Of a DNA stretch of 55,699 nucleotides, positions 11,885 through 25,037 are shown piece after piece. This DNA comes from Haplosporangium gracile (taxonomy: Eukaryota > Mortierellomycota > Mortierellomycetes > Mortierellales > Mortierellaceae), in assembly GCA_015499985.1 (NCBI GenBank), contig JAAAUF010000167.1:1-55699 (forward strand), given 5' to 3'. The notes under the pieces are model-generated. The model worked only from the letters and a program-made list of their open reading frames with translations, was not told where the DNA came from and searched no databases. Both the position numbers and the translations under genes were made by a program. The stretch's first letter is position 1. Each line of letters opens with the position of its first letter.

Positions 11885-12073
11885 ATGCTCTTTTTTACTC
11901 TTTGTCTTTGTACTCTTCTTATGTAGCTCAGTAATCGATCTTTCTTTCCATACTCAGTTAATCAATCTAGCTCTGGCAAAGAAAAGAAAATGCCAGCTTG
12001 AGTGAACTTGTTTGTTAATCTTCTCTTGCTTCTTTTTTCTTTCTTGTGTGTAATGGACTTTACTTTTTATTAG
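11885..12073 (+). promoter_or_regulatory. Putative leader of the zinc-cluster gene with three short upstream ORFs
   Basis: In the 275 bases before the ATG at 12160 lie three complete short frames: 11885-11926 (13 codons), 11990-12001 (Met-Pro-Ala) and 12053-12073 (six codons). If the transcript starts upstream of 11885 and is not spliced here, they could restrain translation of the regulator. The transcription start is not known, so this is inference from position. Confidence 0.3.
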
Positions 12074-12159
12074 CCCCGACTGTTTGACCCTAGTTCCCTT
12101 TTGATTTCGCACCTCGTCACTTTTTTTTCGCCCACCAACTCCTCCTTTGTTTGCCAACC

Positions 12160-15100
12160 ATGCCCACGGCACCTGCGACTCCGACCCTGCCCCAAGTGTC
12201 CTTCGTCAACCTGTACTCGGAGGACCCCTGGAAGAAGCGACAGCGCGTCCGCATCCAGCAGGCTTGCTCAGAGTGCCGCCGCCAAAAGATCAAGTGCGAC
12301 GGACAAAAGCCTTGCAAGTCATGCAAAAAAAGCGACCGCAGCTGCATCTACAACGCATCTGCCGGCAGCAAGGACGACCATGACCACCATAACTCCTCCT
12401 CGGCCCACGAGGAGCACGCGCCTGCTACAACAACCGCTGCTGCAACAACAGCGCCAACAACAAACAACTCCTCAACAACGCAAAACTCAACAACCGAAGC
12501 GGCCTCGGCTCCAGCCTCCAATTCGTCCTCCGCAGAAAACTCTCAAGCCTCCACCCCTACCCACCCGCACTCGCCTCACCCTTACTCAAAGTCGCATCAA
12601 TCTCACCACCAACACGTCGTCCACAGAGTCCATCATCACGCCCACCATCTCCACCACAACAAGGACTCGCACTCGCCCTACATCAAGCAAGAGCCCTCGG
12701 ACGTCGTCAAGCCTTCGCCTCTTCGCAGGGACTCCAAACACCACAAGAACAACGACCATCACCACGACAACAACAACAAGACCAAGATTCAAGTCAAGGA
12801 CATTGGCAAGTACGGTATACCCTTGGACGAGTGGCGAAAACAGGACGACTCGACCCTTCATACTTCTCGTAAAAGTGGTAAGTTTTTTATTTTTCTTTTG
12901 GTGCGCTTTCCTTGTCTTTTCATTCATGAACAAAAGTTAGCTTTTGTATCTTGCAACATTTTTCTGTTATCTCTGACTTTTTTTTATGGGGATGCTGGTT
13001 TTGAACCTTTTCAACATCTTTTTTGACCTTTGTGAAAGAACAAGGATGGAAGTTTTGTAATGTACCTTTCAACAAACCCTGGTATCTTTTCTTTTTTGAA
13101 GGAGAATGAAGGAATAAGGGCAGAATAACCCGCTCCAAGAGGAATATCTCGGGTGAATCAATGGCATGATCGGGTCGACTCATTGACCCCTTTGTTTACC
13201 CTTTCTCTCTCTCGGTGCACATGGCCATTCCTATGCTTTTTTCATTATATCTAGGCTCGCAGAACGCTAGTCCTCACCCGAACCAACAATCACAACAAGC
13301 GCCCCCTCTTCAGCGAGAACCAATGCAGGCGCAATCTCTGCCTCCTCCTTTGTTCCCTGGCTTTCTCCAGACGCCTGGAGCTCAAGAGATGTTGCAGCAG
13401 CAGCAGCAGCAGCAACAGCAATTACAACAGCAGCAACAACTTCAGGAGCACAACAGGCAGCTGCAGTTGCAGCAGCAGTTGCAGCAGCAGTTACAACAAC
13501 AACAGCAGCAACAGCAACAGCAACATTTGCAGCAGCAGCAGCAGCAGCAACAACAACAACAGCAGCAGCAGCAACAAAATCAGAACCAGAGCTTCATCCC
13601 CAGCCAAAGCCACAGTCTCAGCCAAACGCCAATGTTGGTCCAATCTCCGCCAACCAACTCGATCCAGGATATCAACACCTGCATCGATGACCTGGAGAGC
13701 AAACATACCCACAACACCCTAGTCTACATCATGGAGTCCCTCAAGCTGACCGACACCACCAACCAGACCTCAAGAAAGGCCTACGACCTCGTGGTCGAGA
13801 AAAAGGTCGAAAACCGCACCACCGTCCCGACGGAGATGAGCCTCCCTTCGGACTTGTCCCTGCCAACGCGATCGACTGACCTCCCAAGTATCGAAATCCG
13901 GGATCATCTTGTCGACACCTACTTCACATATCGATACCCGATCTGGCCCATTGTCCACAAGGGCATCTTTCTCCAGCAGCTGCACGATCCTAACAGTACC
14001 CCTTCACTTCTTCTCCTGAACGCCCTCTTTGCCTACGCCTCTCGGTATTCGGCCTGGTTGGTCCTTCGATCAGATCCGGAGAAACCAGAGACTGCTGGTC
14101 AGCTCTTTTTGGAGCGTGCTCAGGCAATGTTGCCTGCCTTCCTGATGGCTCCTCGTCTCTCGACGGTCCAAGCCCTCCTCTTCTTGGCCCAGCTGGAGGA
14201 CAACTCGACCCAGCGTCACACCTATCACAGTATGGCTGTCCGTATGGCTCAGCTTCTTAATCTCCACAAGAGTTGCTCACACTTGGGATTGCCTGACGAT
14301 GAAAAGGAGACCCGCCGTTGTATCTGGTGGACCTGCTACATGAACGATCGCCTTCTCGCTCTCTCGACCCGCAAGCCCTCCATCATCCACGACGGAGACT
14401 GCAGTATCGACTTGCCTTTCCAGGAGCATATCTATGACGGACCAGGAAACAACTCGGTCTCACTTTCGCATTATTACTCTCCACCACAGCTCTTTCACCA
14501 GCTGTTGCTGTTGAGCAAGATTGTTGGCGGAGTCCTCAAGCATTTTACAAGAGTCGCCAACAAGCGATATCGCAGCCCCGACGCCCACGAGGTCGCCCTG
14601 ACAGCCTTGGACGAATCCTTGTTCACCTGGTTGGCTTCCTTGCCCGACCACCTGCAGTACACACCGACCTCGGAAGCGTCGACCATCAAGACTCTTCCTT
14701 CGCCCTATGTCGCCGCTCTGCATCTGTACTTTTACTCGATCTTGCATACTCTCCACAACCCTTACATGGACTCTTCCAACCCTCGCGCAACGAGCGATAT
14801 GCCAAAATCCTCGCCTGCGTTGGAGCGATGCACCCTCGCCGCTTCGATGATCACAGGACTTTCTCGCTCGCTTTGTTTCCAGCCTCAGTACGGTCTCAAC
14901 TTTGGCACTCAGTGCTACGCGATTCTGCATGCTGCCATTATGCATCTCACCAACACTGCCAACACGACATCCTACCAGAGTCTAAAGTCCAAGTCTCAGT
15001 TCATTTCGACTCTGAGCGTTATCAAGGCCTACTCTCAACACTATGCGTTCGAGGGTGTCAAGAAGAGCTCCGACGTCATGGACAACATCTACAACTGGCA

Positions 15101-16601
15101 GGTCGCCAGGCACCAGGACGAGCAAAGTCAGAATAATACCCCGAGCCAGAGTCAAAGCCCACCTATGGGTACGTCTGCTGCGTCGCCCCTCTCTGTCTCT
15201 TCTCCAAACATGCACCCCGTCATGCGGGAGGTCAGGCATCCAGATCACCACCACGTCTTGCACCACTTGCATCATCCGTACCTCCGCTCCGATTCGATGC
15301 CGTCAAGTCCCAAGCTTGCTCCTAACTCGGGAGCAAACGCCAATTTTCCTTCGCTGTGTATCCCCTCGTCGCCTGCTCAGACGCACGAGAGTGTCTTGAC
15401 CTCTAGGACACGCTCTCCTCATCCTTGGCAGCTTACTCACAACAATAGTGTCGCCACGAGTATCGCCAACACACCCACCAACACTGGAAGCCCATTGCTC
15501 AAGCAGGATTTGGACAAGGCGGTCCTTGCATCGACATCTGGATCCAACTCAACAGTCCAGGGTGTGGTCAACTGCTCGTCGGAGCCAACGCCCGAGTCTA
15601 AGGCATTGCTTTCGGACATATACAGCTCGAATCCCACCATCACGTTCGACAATGGCCGTACTTCTCCTCTTGATTCGACATCTTTGGGCGCTATCCTTGG
15701 CTTTGAGCTTCCTCACAGCGCTAACGAGGAGGAAGATAATGCCTACTGGAACGCACAGGCCAACTCTTTGGGAGGCATGGACGGATGGAACCAGCAGTTA
15801 ATGACAGCTCAGGAGCACGTGTCGTACAAGAGTACCATTGGAGGACCTGCAGAATATTTAGGAGGCAACAACAGCTTGGGCTCTTTGGCACCCAACTACT
15901 TTGACACATTGGCAGCCGAGTCTGGTGTCGACTTTTCTGGATTTGGGGTTGGCGCTACAGGAAGCAATTTTGGATCGACCTCATTTGGCGGAGTGCCGAT
16001 GACCTCTATGGGCGTGACCAACAACTTGGCCTTTCAGACCATCCAACAACGGACTCAACAGCAGCAGCAACAGCAACAACAACAGCAGAGGTCCGCGTCA
16101 TCAGATCAGCAACCCCAGCAACCCCAGCCACAAAAGACGTTGCGCTTTATCCCTACCTCACTACCAGAGTCTCAACAGATTTACATCAAGCAGGAACCGT
16201 TCCAGTTCTCCCCCGACCTTGTGAATCAAGTCTACCAGAAAACGCTATCAGTGATGGAGACGGGCCAAGGACCGAACGACAATACGCAACAGCAACAGCA
16301 GCAGCGCCAGCAGCAGAGCGTAGCGAGCAGTTTGAGCGCGAGTGCAAGTCCATTGTCGGAGATGACTCTTCCGGTACCGACCCTCAAGTCAGAGCAACAG
16401 GACATGCAGCAGCAACAGTTGTTCCAGCGACAAATGTCAGAAGGCCTTCAAGGAGTGGACAGTCCGGACACGACGGATGGACTTTCGATGGGACCCCTAG
16501 ATCTTTCGTCGGACACGTCAAGTTACTTCAACTCTCCCCTCGAAGGCCTCGCAGTGGACGATACGATAATGATGGAGGACATTTCCGAGGAGACATGGTA
16601 A
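12160..16601 (+). CDS. Zn(II)2Cys6 transcription factor with fungal-specific middle domain
   Basis: Two exons, 12160-12877 and 13255-16601, joined in phase across a 377-base GTAAGT...CTAG intron, give 1354 residues. The zinc cluster CSECRRQKIKCDGQKPC... continues with two more cysteines: C36, C39, C46, C52, C55 and C62, spacing C-X2-C-X6-C-X5-C-X2-C-X6-C. A basic stretch (KKRQRVR) precedes it. Residues about 450-700 fit the Fungal_trans domain, with LVDTYFTYRYPIWPIVHKG near 455 and RRCIWWTCYMNDRLLAL near 592. Flanking regions are His-, Ser/Thr- and Gln-rich, with Q runs at residues about 287-350 and near 1175 and 1250. Two IKQEP motifs match the SUMO consensus. It is a nuclear DNA-binding regulator whose targets cannot be told from sequence. 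The start is the first ATG in frame. Confidence 0.92.
13394..13578 (+). repeat. CAG/CAA glutamine-coding repeat
   Basis: Mixed CAG and CAA codons encode several glutamine runs inside exon 2 of the zinc-cluster factor. The codon mixing limits slippage but the tract is still likely to vary in length between strains. Confidence 0.9.
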
Positions 16602-17088
16602 TTTTTTTTTTTTTTTTTCATTTCGTAGTATAGACTTTTTTTTTTTTTTTCATACTTGTATTATCGCAACCCATTCCTTTTCTTGTATACTTTTGTGTTG
16701 TGTTTTTTGTTCATTCCCGAATCAATTGAATATGTTGTTAGACTTGAGTTTTATGTTTTTGACCATCTATTTATTTCTTTCCTTTTACTTCAATCCTTTT
16801 CATAATACCTTTCAGGCATAGCTTTCTACCATAAAGAACGCACTTTTTTTTTCCCACCATCGAAAAAATCACTCCTAGGACTGGAGCTGTCTCTTGGAAG
16901 TTGGAAGCAACCATTTGTAACCCAATTCCTTTGGTTTATATGTTGTTATTTTTTTTTATCGCAGAATATGGGTGGGGGTGATAAAAGCAACCCTCACACA
17001 GGTTTTTATTTTTTGTGGTCTAAAACAATAAGAGGGAGTGGGTCATAAAAAAAACAAAAATGGAAGATTAAGTAATACTTTTTTTTTT
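16602..17088. other. Intergenic between convergent genes
   Basis: 3' regions of the zinc-cluster factor (+) and the UMP kinase (-). Two long T runs (about 16603-16618 and 16636-16650) follow the factor's stop. No gene seen. Confidence 0.6.
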
Positions 17089-19252
<2,164 letters not shown>

Positions 19253-19452
19253 GATTTTGTGTTGATGTTGATTCTTGATTGGTTGTTGAAAGTTGATGAA
19301 GAGAAGGAAAAAAAAGTAAGAAAAAGTAGCAAAATCGATCACGAAAATAGGGTCAGGGCGGGTTGTCATTTAGAGAGGGCAGATCGAGCCTTGTGTTCAA
19401 TTAGAGAAATTTTCATGTGCAATGATCTGCTAGCTATCTGCGTGAAAGAGCT

Positions 19453-22400
19453 CTATGTCTTGGTTCTATTGCTACGGCCTCCAAACACGCGAGAAAAGAG
19501 CGTGGAACTCGAAGCAGCAGCAGCAGCAGCAGCAGCGGTGGGTTCAGCTACAATTGATGCTGGTGGAGATGCCTCTCGTTCTACTGCGGCAGGAGGCTCA
19601 ATCGCGCGAGATGACTGGTTCTTCAACATCGTCCACGCGACCGACTGCTCTTTAACTACAACCATAACCACATCGTCCTCCTTCCTTGTGATCAACACCT
19701 CGTCTCCTTCTGGGGATAGTCTACCATCCACCTCGCTAGCACTCCTGTCCTTGGATTTGGAAGACCGTGATTTGTTCTTGCGTTTAGACGGCAACAGGCC
19801 CTTGAGGAGCGAAGAAGGACCCCACGCCGATGTGGTTGGTGTTGTTGGAGTCGAGGGAATCGAGCTGCTACCCAAACCGTCCAACTGCACTACATCATCA
19901 CCTCCTAAGTCGCCCTTCTTTACAACGCTATCAGCAGCGACCTCTCTGTCGACCGGTTCGGACGTCTCGACGCCGGCAGTAACGACGATTTCCTTTGCTG
20001 ATGGTGACTCCTCAGCCAGCTTTCCATGAGCAATGATGCTACCACCAGCCGCCATAGTTGTAGTTATTGTTGGGCTGGGAGTCGAAGCCGAGACCAGCAT
20101 TGTCGAAGAAGCATTGGTTTCGATATGAACCCGAGAGATCAACGCCAGAGGGGCCGACATGGGGGGACTTGTGCCGAGACAGGGATGGCTGCCGTTGGAT
20201 TGACAGAGTGGTGCGTGGTGGGAGGTTTCCTTGGCTTGGATCAATGCAGTCGCCACAGAAGTGAGACCATTGCCGATCTCGATGGATAGTCCCTTTTTGT
20301 TCACTGGTGATGACGAAGAAGGAGAGGAGGAGATCATGGGATCGGAGTCGTTTTTGTAAACAAGGAAAGACACGGCGGTTGTGGGCGAGAATGGAAGGGT
20401 GGCCGACTGACTCTCCAGATCCTGCATGTCTGTATCGTCCATGACGAGGAGATGCTGCTCTTCATAGTCCATAGTGAACCCCTGGGTCGCGAAGTGTCCA
20501 TTATCCCGGAAGCAGCTATAAGAAACCACTGTGGGGAGTTGTAGTCCTTGATGGTCGGTCCCGCATCCGCTACTGAGACCTGCACTGCTATAACTCGCCT
20601 CGATTGATTCATGTTGCCGTTGTTGTGGTGGTCTGTCTTTTTCGTCAGCACTGGCGTTGTTAGTACTGGTGCTAGTGCTGATGAGCGAGGAGCAGGAGAG
20701 ACTTGTCACAGACCCATTCGACCTTTCGGATTGCAACTCTAACGACATACTCGACTCGGACAGGGCGGGACTCGGAAGAGAGACGGAGCTGGATTGATGC
20801 TCGCCGGAAATAAAAAGGCGTTCCTCACCGTTGACAATATTCATATCGTTCGTGTCGCACGCGTCTTCGTCGTCATCATCATCGTCCTCATGATCGTTGT
20901 TGTTCTCCTGGGTAAGAATGCAGGTCGAGTTGTTGCCAAGTGACATTAAAAGCGACGATGCGATCGACTCTCCGCTACTGTTGAGGCTATCTGATAGCGG
21001 TCGTTGTTGGTTGTGGTGGTGGTAGATTTCAGAACCCTGAAAATCGCCAGACCTAGGCTTGTCAACTCTTCCAAGCTCGCGTCCTCTCTCATCCTCGTCG
21101 TCTTCATACTCCTCATCGTCATCGTCAGTGTACTCGTCGCTGTTATACTGCTCATGGTCGTTCACTCCAGAAAAGATGCTCCGAACCTGCCTTGGAATGT
21201 CCCTATCCTCCTCATCCTCATCCTCGTCCTCATCCTCATATTCTGCTGCAGAATCGCGATCGCTACCCTCAGCAGCAGCCATCTCCCCTTCATCCCAGCC
21301 CTTGAGCAGCCAATTGAGAGGTGGTTCATCCTGAGCGGTATACATGTCCAATAACGGGCTTGATCTTTCCTCCCCTTTCGATCCCTCCTCCCCTCCTTCT
21401 TCTCCTTCTCCTTCTCCTCCTTCCTCCTCCAATTCATCACCATCATCATCAACATCATAGTCGTCGTTTTGTCTATGCCGTTCCTTCCAATCGCTCTCCA
21501 ACCCCTTATGCTGCTCCTGCTGCTGTTGTGGTTGATACCGTGGTCTATGTTGTTGCTGCGATTGCAGCTGGTACGAGCACTGATGCTGCTGCTGCTGTTG
21601 TTGTTGTTGCTGTCCAGGTTGAGACGGTCGCTGGCTAGAAAGCAATGACTCCATAAACTTGATCCTCAAATGAGCTTGGTGGACTTCCTGTTTCATCCTC
21701 CCAATCGTATCCTCACGTTGGGCCAAGATCTGTTTTAGCGCATGGACAGTCTGTCGACAATGTTGAATATCCCTCGTCAAGGAATTGTTCTGGTTCAGCA
21801 GGAACGAGTTCTCGACCTCGAGACGGTTTACGGTATGGACTTGGAGTCGGCCTAGTGGGGATCCTGCCCCCGATGATAACCGGTCTGTTGATGTGCTGGC
21901 TCGGAAGCGAATCGATCGTGGGATGGAGAGATGCGGTCGCGAGGAGCTCTTGGGGGTGAGCTCTGGAGGGGTTGCGGTTGTAGACGGAGCAGTGGTCGTG
22001 ACGGCATGTTGAACGGGGGAGGTTTCTATGGCACTGTTGAGTTGGATATGTTGCTGCTGTTGCGACTGAGGTTGTGGTGGCGGCGGCGGGGTGGAGAAAT
22101 CTTCGCGGTTTTGGTGGATACCATCATCGTTATGCGCATCCTCCGCATCCGGGTTGGGTGAGTCGGAAGTCGACAAACAAACCGAGTGAGAAGAGGAGGA
22201 TGAAGACTTAACATTGGCATCGATACAATTGTCTGCGGTAGAGGAGCTGCTTACAAGGGTTGGTGCTGTTGTTATTGTTGTTGTTGCTTGGACCCCTCCT
22301 TCTTCTGCAGGGTCGCCTCCGTGACTGTGCTCCAAAGTACGATGATGGCGAGCATAGTCCAATGTATTGGCTGTTTCCCTGCTCTCCGCCGCCTCCTCAA

Positions 22401-22908
22401 CCTCCTCCTCTTCCTTCTCCTCCTCCTCTTCCTCGTCGTCACTGTAGTGGTGTTGTACGCGCAAGCGGTGTTGGCGAAGGTGGAACCGACGGTCCACCTC
22501 CCGCACTTCCTGCTGCTCCTCCCCGTCATCCTCTTCGTCCTCCTCCAATTCATCGTCGTGGTCGTCAAACCCAGTGCTGGTGCTACTATTGTCGCACTCA
22601 TAGTCATACATATCCTCAAATGTTTCAGACTTGGCTGCAGAACACATCGAAGCCGACCGTGTGCTCTGAAGCATCGCTGCCGCTGCCAACCCCTGCTTCC
22701 CATCGTTGTTGAGCATTGTTGTGCTGTTGCTGTTGTTTCCCTTTGCTGTTGTTGTTGTTATTGTTGTTGACGCTGTTGTTAATGCTGATATTGTTGTGTC
22801 TAGTTCTTTCATGGCTGTCACTACTGGGTGAAACGAATCGTCGTTGTCGTTATCTGTTGTTGTCGTTGCTACGGTTGGCGGTTCATGATGATAATGAGCT
22901 TGAGGCAT
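19453..22908 (-). CDS. Large low-complexity acidic protein with central coiled coil, unknown
   Basis: A single long exon of 1151 residues from the ATG at 22908. The frame stays open only to a stop just before 23016, and no earlier ATG is in frame. The protein is rich in Ser, Thr, Gln and long Asp/Glu stretches. The only ordered-looking part is residues about 355-425, a heptad-like coiled coil (VNRLEVENSFLLNQNNSL, then HALKQILAQREDTIGRM, then LRIKFMESLL). Just before it is a basic Ser-rich stretch (SIPRSIRFRAST). The last residues are basic (VFGGRSNRTKT). No domain is recognised. The layout resembles fungal scaffold or polarity proteins, but that is a guess. It is tandem with the UMP kinase, 200 bases upstream of it. 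An upstream exon cannot be excluded. Confidence 0.7.
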   Translation of the reverse strand: MPQAHYHHEPPTVATTTTDNDNDDSFHPVVTAMKELDTTISALTTASTTITTTTAKGNNSNSTTMLNNDGKQGLAAAAMLQSTRSASMCSAAKSETFEDMYDYECDNSSTSTGFDDHDDELEEDEEDDGEEQQEVREVDRRFHLRQHRLRVQHHYSDDEEEEEEKEEEEVEEAAESRETANTLDYARHHRTLEHSHGGDPAEEGGVQATTTITTAPTLVSSSSTADNCIDANVKSSSSSSHSVCLSTSDSPNPDAEDAHNDDGIHQNREDFSTPPPPPQPQSQQQQHIQLNSAIETSPVQHAVTTTAPSTTATPPELTPKSSSRPHLSIPRSIRFRASTSTDRLSSGAGSPLGRLQVHTVNRLEVENSFLLNQNNSLTRDIQHCRQTVHALKQILAQREDTIGRMKQEVHQAHLRIKFMESLLSSQRPSQPGQQQQQQQQQHQCSYQLQSQQQHRPRYQPQQQQEQHKGLESDWKERHRQNDDYDVDDDGDELEEEGGEGEGEEGGEEGSKGEERSSPLLDMYTAQDEPPLNWLLKGWDEGEMAAAEGSDRDSAAEYEDEDEDEDEEDRDIPRQVRSIFSGVNDHEQYNSDEYTDDDDEEYEDDEDERGRELGRVDKPRSGDFQGSEIYHHHNQQRPLSDSLNSSGESIASSLLMSLGNNSTCILTQENNNDHEDDDDDDEDACDTNDMNIVNGEERLFISGEHQSSSVSLPSPALSESSMSLELQSERSNGSVTSLSCSSLISTSTSTNNASADEKDRPPQQRQHESIEASYSSAGLSSGCGTDHQGLQLPTVVSYSCFRDNGHFATQGFTMDYEEQHLLVMDDTDMQDLESQSATLPFSPTTAVSFLVYKNDSDPMISSSPSSSSPVNKKGLSIEIGNGLTSVATALIQAKETSHHAPLCQSNGSHPCLGTSPPMSAPLALISRVHIETNASSTMLVSASTPSPTITTTMAAGGSIIAHGKLAEESPSAKEIVVTAGVETSEPVDREVAADSVVKKGDLGGDDVVQLDGLGSSSIPSTPTTPTTSAWGPSSLLKGLLPSKRKNKSRSSKSKDRSASEVDGRLSPEGDEVLITRKEDDVVMVVVKEQSVAWTMLKNQSSRAIEPPAAVEREASPPASIVAEPTAAAAAAAASSSTLFSRVFGGRSNRTKT

Positions 22909-25037
22909 TGTGGCTGTCACTGAGTTGAGCTGAGCTGAGGATTTGTTCTGTACAAGTTGCTCTGTAATATACGAGTCTAGTGGTATCACAGGGGCGAGGA
23001 GGAAGATGTGTTTCAATTACTCGTTAGAAGGCTGTTTTGAAGGAAGGAGGGGAGGGAAGTTGGGGTAAAGAAACAAAAGTTGAAAAAAAGGTACGTGTTA
23101 TGTTTCCAGTTTTTTTTTTTTTAATCCTTTGCTCCTTACCAAGGGGGAATTGAAAAAAAAAGGGTTTTTATGATTGTACGACGCAATCAAATGAGTATGG
23201 ATTTTGACCAAAAAGAAGAGTGGAGAGAGAAAGAGAGAGAAAGAGAGCAAGAAAATGACTGCGGATATGCAAGGAATGGGAATGGTGTGTGTGTGCGTGT
23301 GTGCGTGCGTGCGTGCGTGGATGTGGTGTTTTGCGCGAAAGGTCTACCAAGGAAGGGCAGCACTGAAGAAAAAGAAATGTGAACTAGTGAAAAGGAGCAG
23401 CTGGGGTGGAAAGAAGAATGAAGGAGACGACAGCGGCCTGATGAGTGGTGATGGTGATGGTGAAGTAGGGAAGAGTGGAGAGTGGAGAGTGGAGAGTGGA
23501 GACGTGAGTTGAAGTTGGAAGGCGGAAAAAGAACGAAAAGGAACAAAAACAAGAAGAATACAAGGAAAGCTTTAGCTAATTCTAAATAAAAAAAATGTGA
23601 AAAAAGAAAGGTGGACGAAAATCACGTAAGTCAGCTAGGCTGCAGAACTACTCGTCGGGGGAATACAAAAGTTTGAGTTCAGGTCGAAGGGAGGCGAGGG
23701 TTATTGGGTTTTTTTAGTGTTGGCTTGTGTGTTTTGGGCGGGAAAAAAGGTGGAAGGATATTCACCGCGGGAGGAAAAAAAGGAAATTGTAACTTACATC
23801 AAACACAGGACGAAACGGGGGAAAAAAAATGCGGTTTTGAACACAAGCGAAGAAAAAAAGGCACCGATAGTAAAATGCAGGAACAGAAAGGAAAGAAGGG
23901 AAAGAAAACGAAGTAAATGAAAGAAAACAATAAACAAAAGCAAGAGAACAAAAAAGAATGAAGAGAGGAGATGAGAGGAGAGGATAGGGAAAGGGACCAA
24001 GGGAATAATGGGACGCTATTTAAAAGGTGGATCCAAAGGGGAAAAACAAGAGCAGTTCAGCTTGGAACGGAGGAGAGGAAGGGAGGGGAAGGAAGGGACG
24101 GAGGACGAAAAAGGGAGGCAATAGTGATGTAAAAAAAAGAAAGGAAAAAAGAAAACAAACGAAAGAGAAAAGAAGAAGTAAACTTGTGGTTGAACGAGAG
24201 GGAGAAAGAATAGAGAGAGAGAGAGAGAGATGGCAAACACAGGGGGGTAAGGACGATGATGGACGGTGAAAATTGGTGGTTAATGTGCGTATTTGTTGTT
24301 TGTGCTTGTTTGCTTGTGAGTTTGTAACTCTGCAGCCATCGGCCTTGCACTTTATTGCGTTACTTGGGAAAGGAAGAGAGTTGGCAATCGAACTGTGAAT
24401 CCACCCCGCGCAGGAAAACAAAAGAAGTGAGACAACGACAGAGACAAAGAACATGCACGAACCCTCCCTCTTATGCTCATGAACCATCGAAAGTGCACTT
24501 TAGAGCGATGATGGATCGTACGACGAACTCAACCCAAAAGAAAGGGGTGAACTACTGGGTTCTGTACAGCACACACACTCTCTCACACACTGACCTACAC
24601 GAGCGTGTGTGTGTGTGTAAGAGAAAAGGGCCATATTAGCATTGAGAACATGAACGATACAAACGACAATCAAGAACGAGGGCAAGAAATAGAATGATTG
24701 AAAATGAAATGAGCCCTTGCTTGCGCCTCCCCCTCGTCCTCCTCCTCTGTTCTCTTTTGTAACCATCCAAAATATTACCATCCATGATTCATTTGACCCT
24801 GCTGGGCTTGCTCTCTTTTTGCCATATACAAAGACATCAAAACTTGTTTATGCTGACCCCCTTTTTTATTGAACACCAAACCATTCAAGCAACCACACGC
24901 TTTTTTTTTTTTCGTTCCATGTCATTTATAACTGCAACAAGTTTGAAAATCGCTAACGTCCAGCCAAAGTTGATTTATTGTTGCATTTAGTCCGCGTGGT
25001 GTCGGCCATTTTCATGCAAATGTAAACCAGCCCTAAA
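22909..25037. other. 2.1-kb spacer upstream of the coiled-coil gene
   Basis: Purine-rich, with short tandem repeats: GT/GCGT-type at about 23285-23320, a GTGGAGA-type repeat at about 23472-23502, and GA runs at 24217-24230. No gene recognised; frames here translate to simple-sequence peptides. Confidence 0.5.

Larger units (their letters stand above)
5394..12159. other. 6.8-kb gene-poor region upstream of the zinc-cluster regulator
   Basis: No convincing gene on either strand. Frames of 60-175 codons exist, but their translations are low-complexity or overlap each other, and none shows a family motif. Bases about 5650-5780 read like degraded coding sequence in two frames, without a recognisable family. 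Microsatellites lie at 8621-8641 and 8701-8737. The last kilobase is pyrimidine- and CAA-rich and looks like promoter and leader of the regulator at 12160. Confidence 0.5.

Noticed and set aside
11401..11926. Overlapping plus-strand frames of 118 and 155 codons
   Set aside because: Pyrimidine-rich leader translates to Ser/Leu/Phe and Gln/Asn runs; better read as the 5' leader of the zinc-cluster gene.
12101..12940. 279-codon plus-strand frame
   Set aside because: Alternative frame of exon 1 of the zinc-cluster factor, Thr/Arg/Pro-rich from His/Thr codons.
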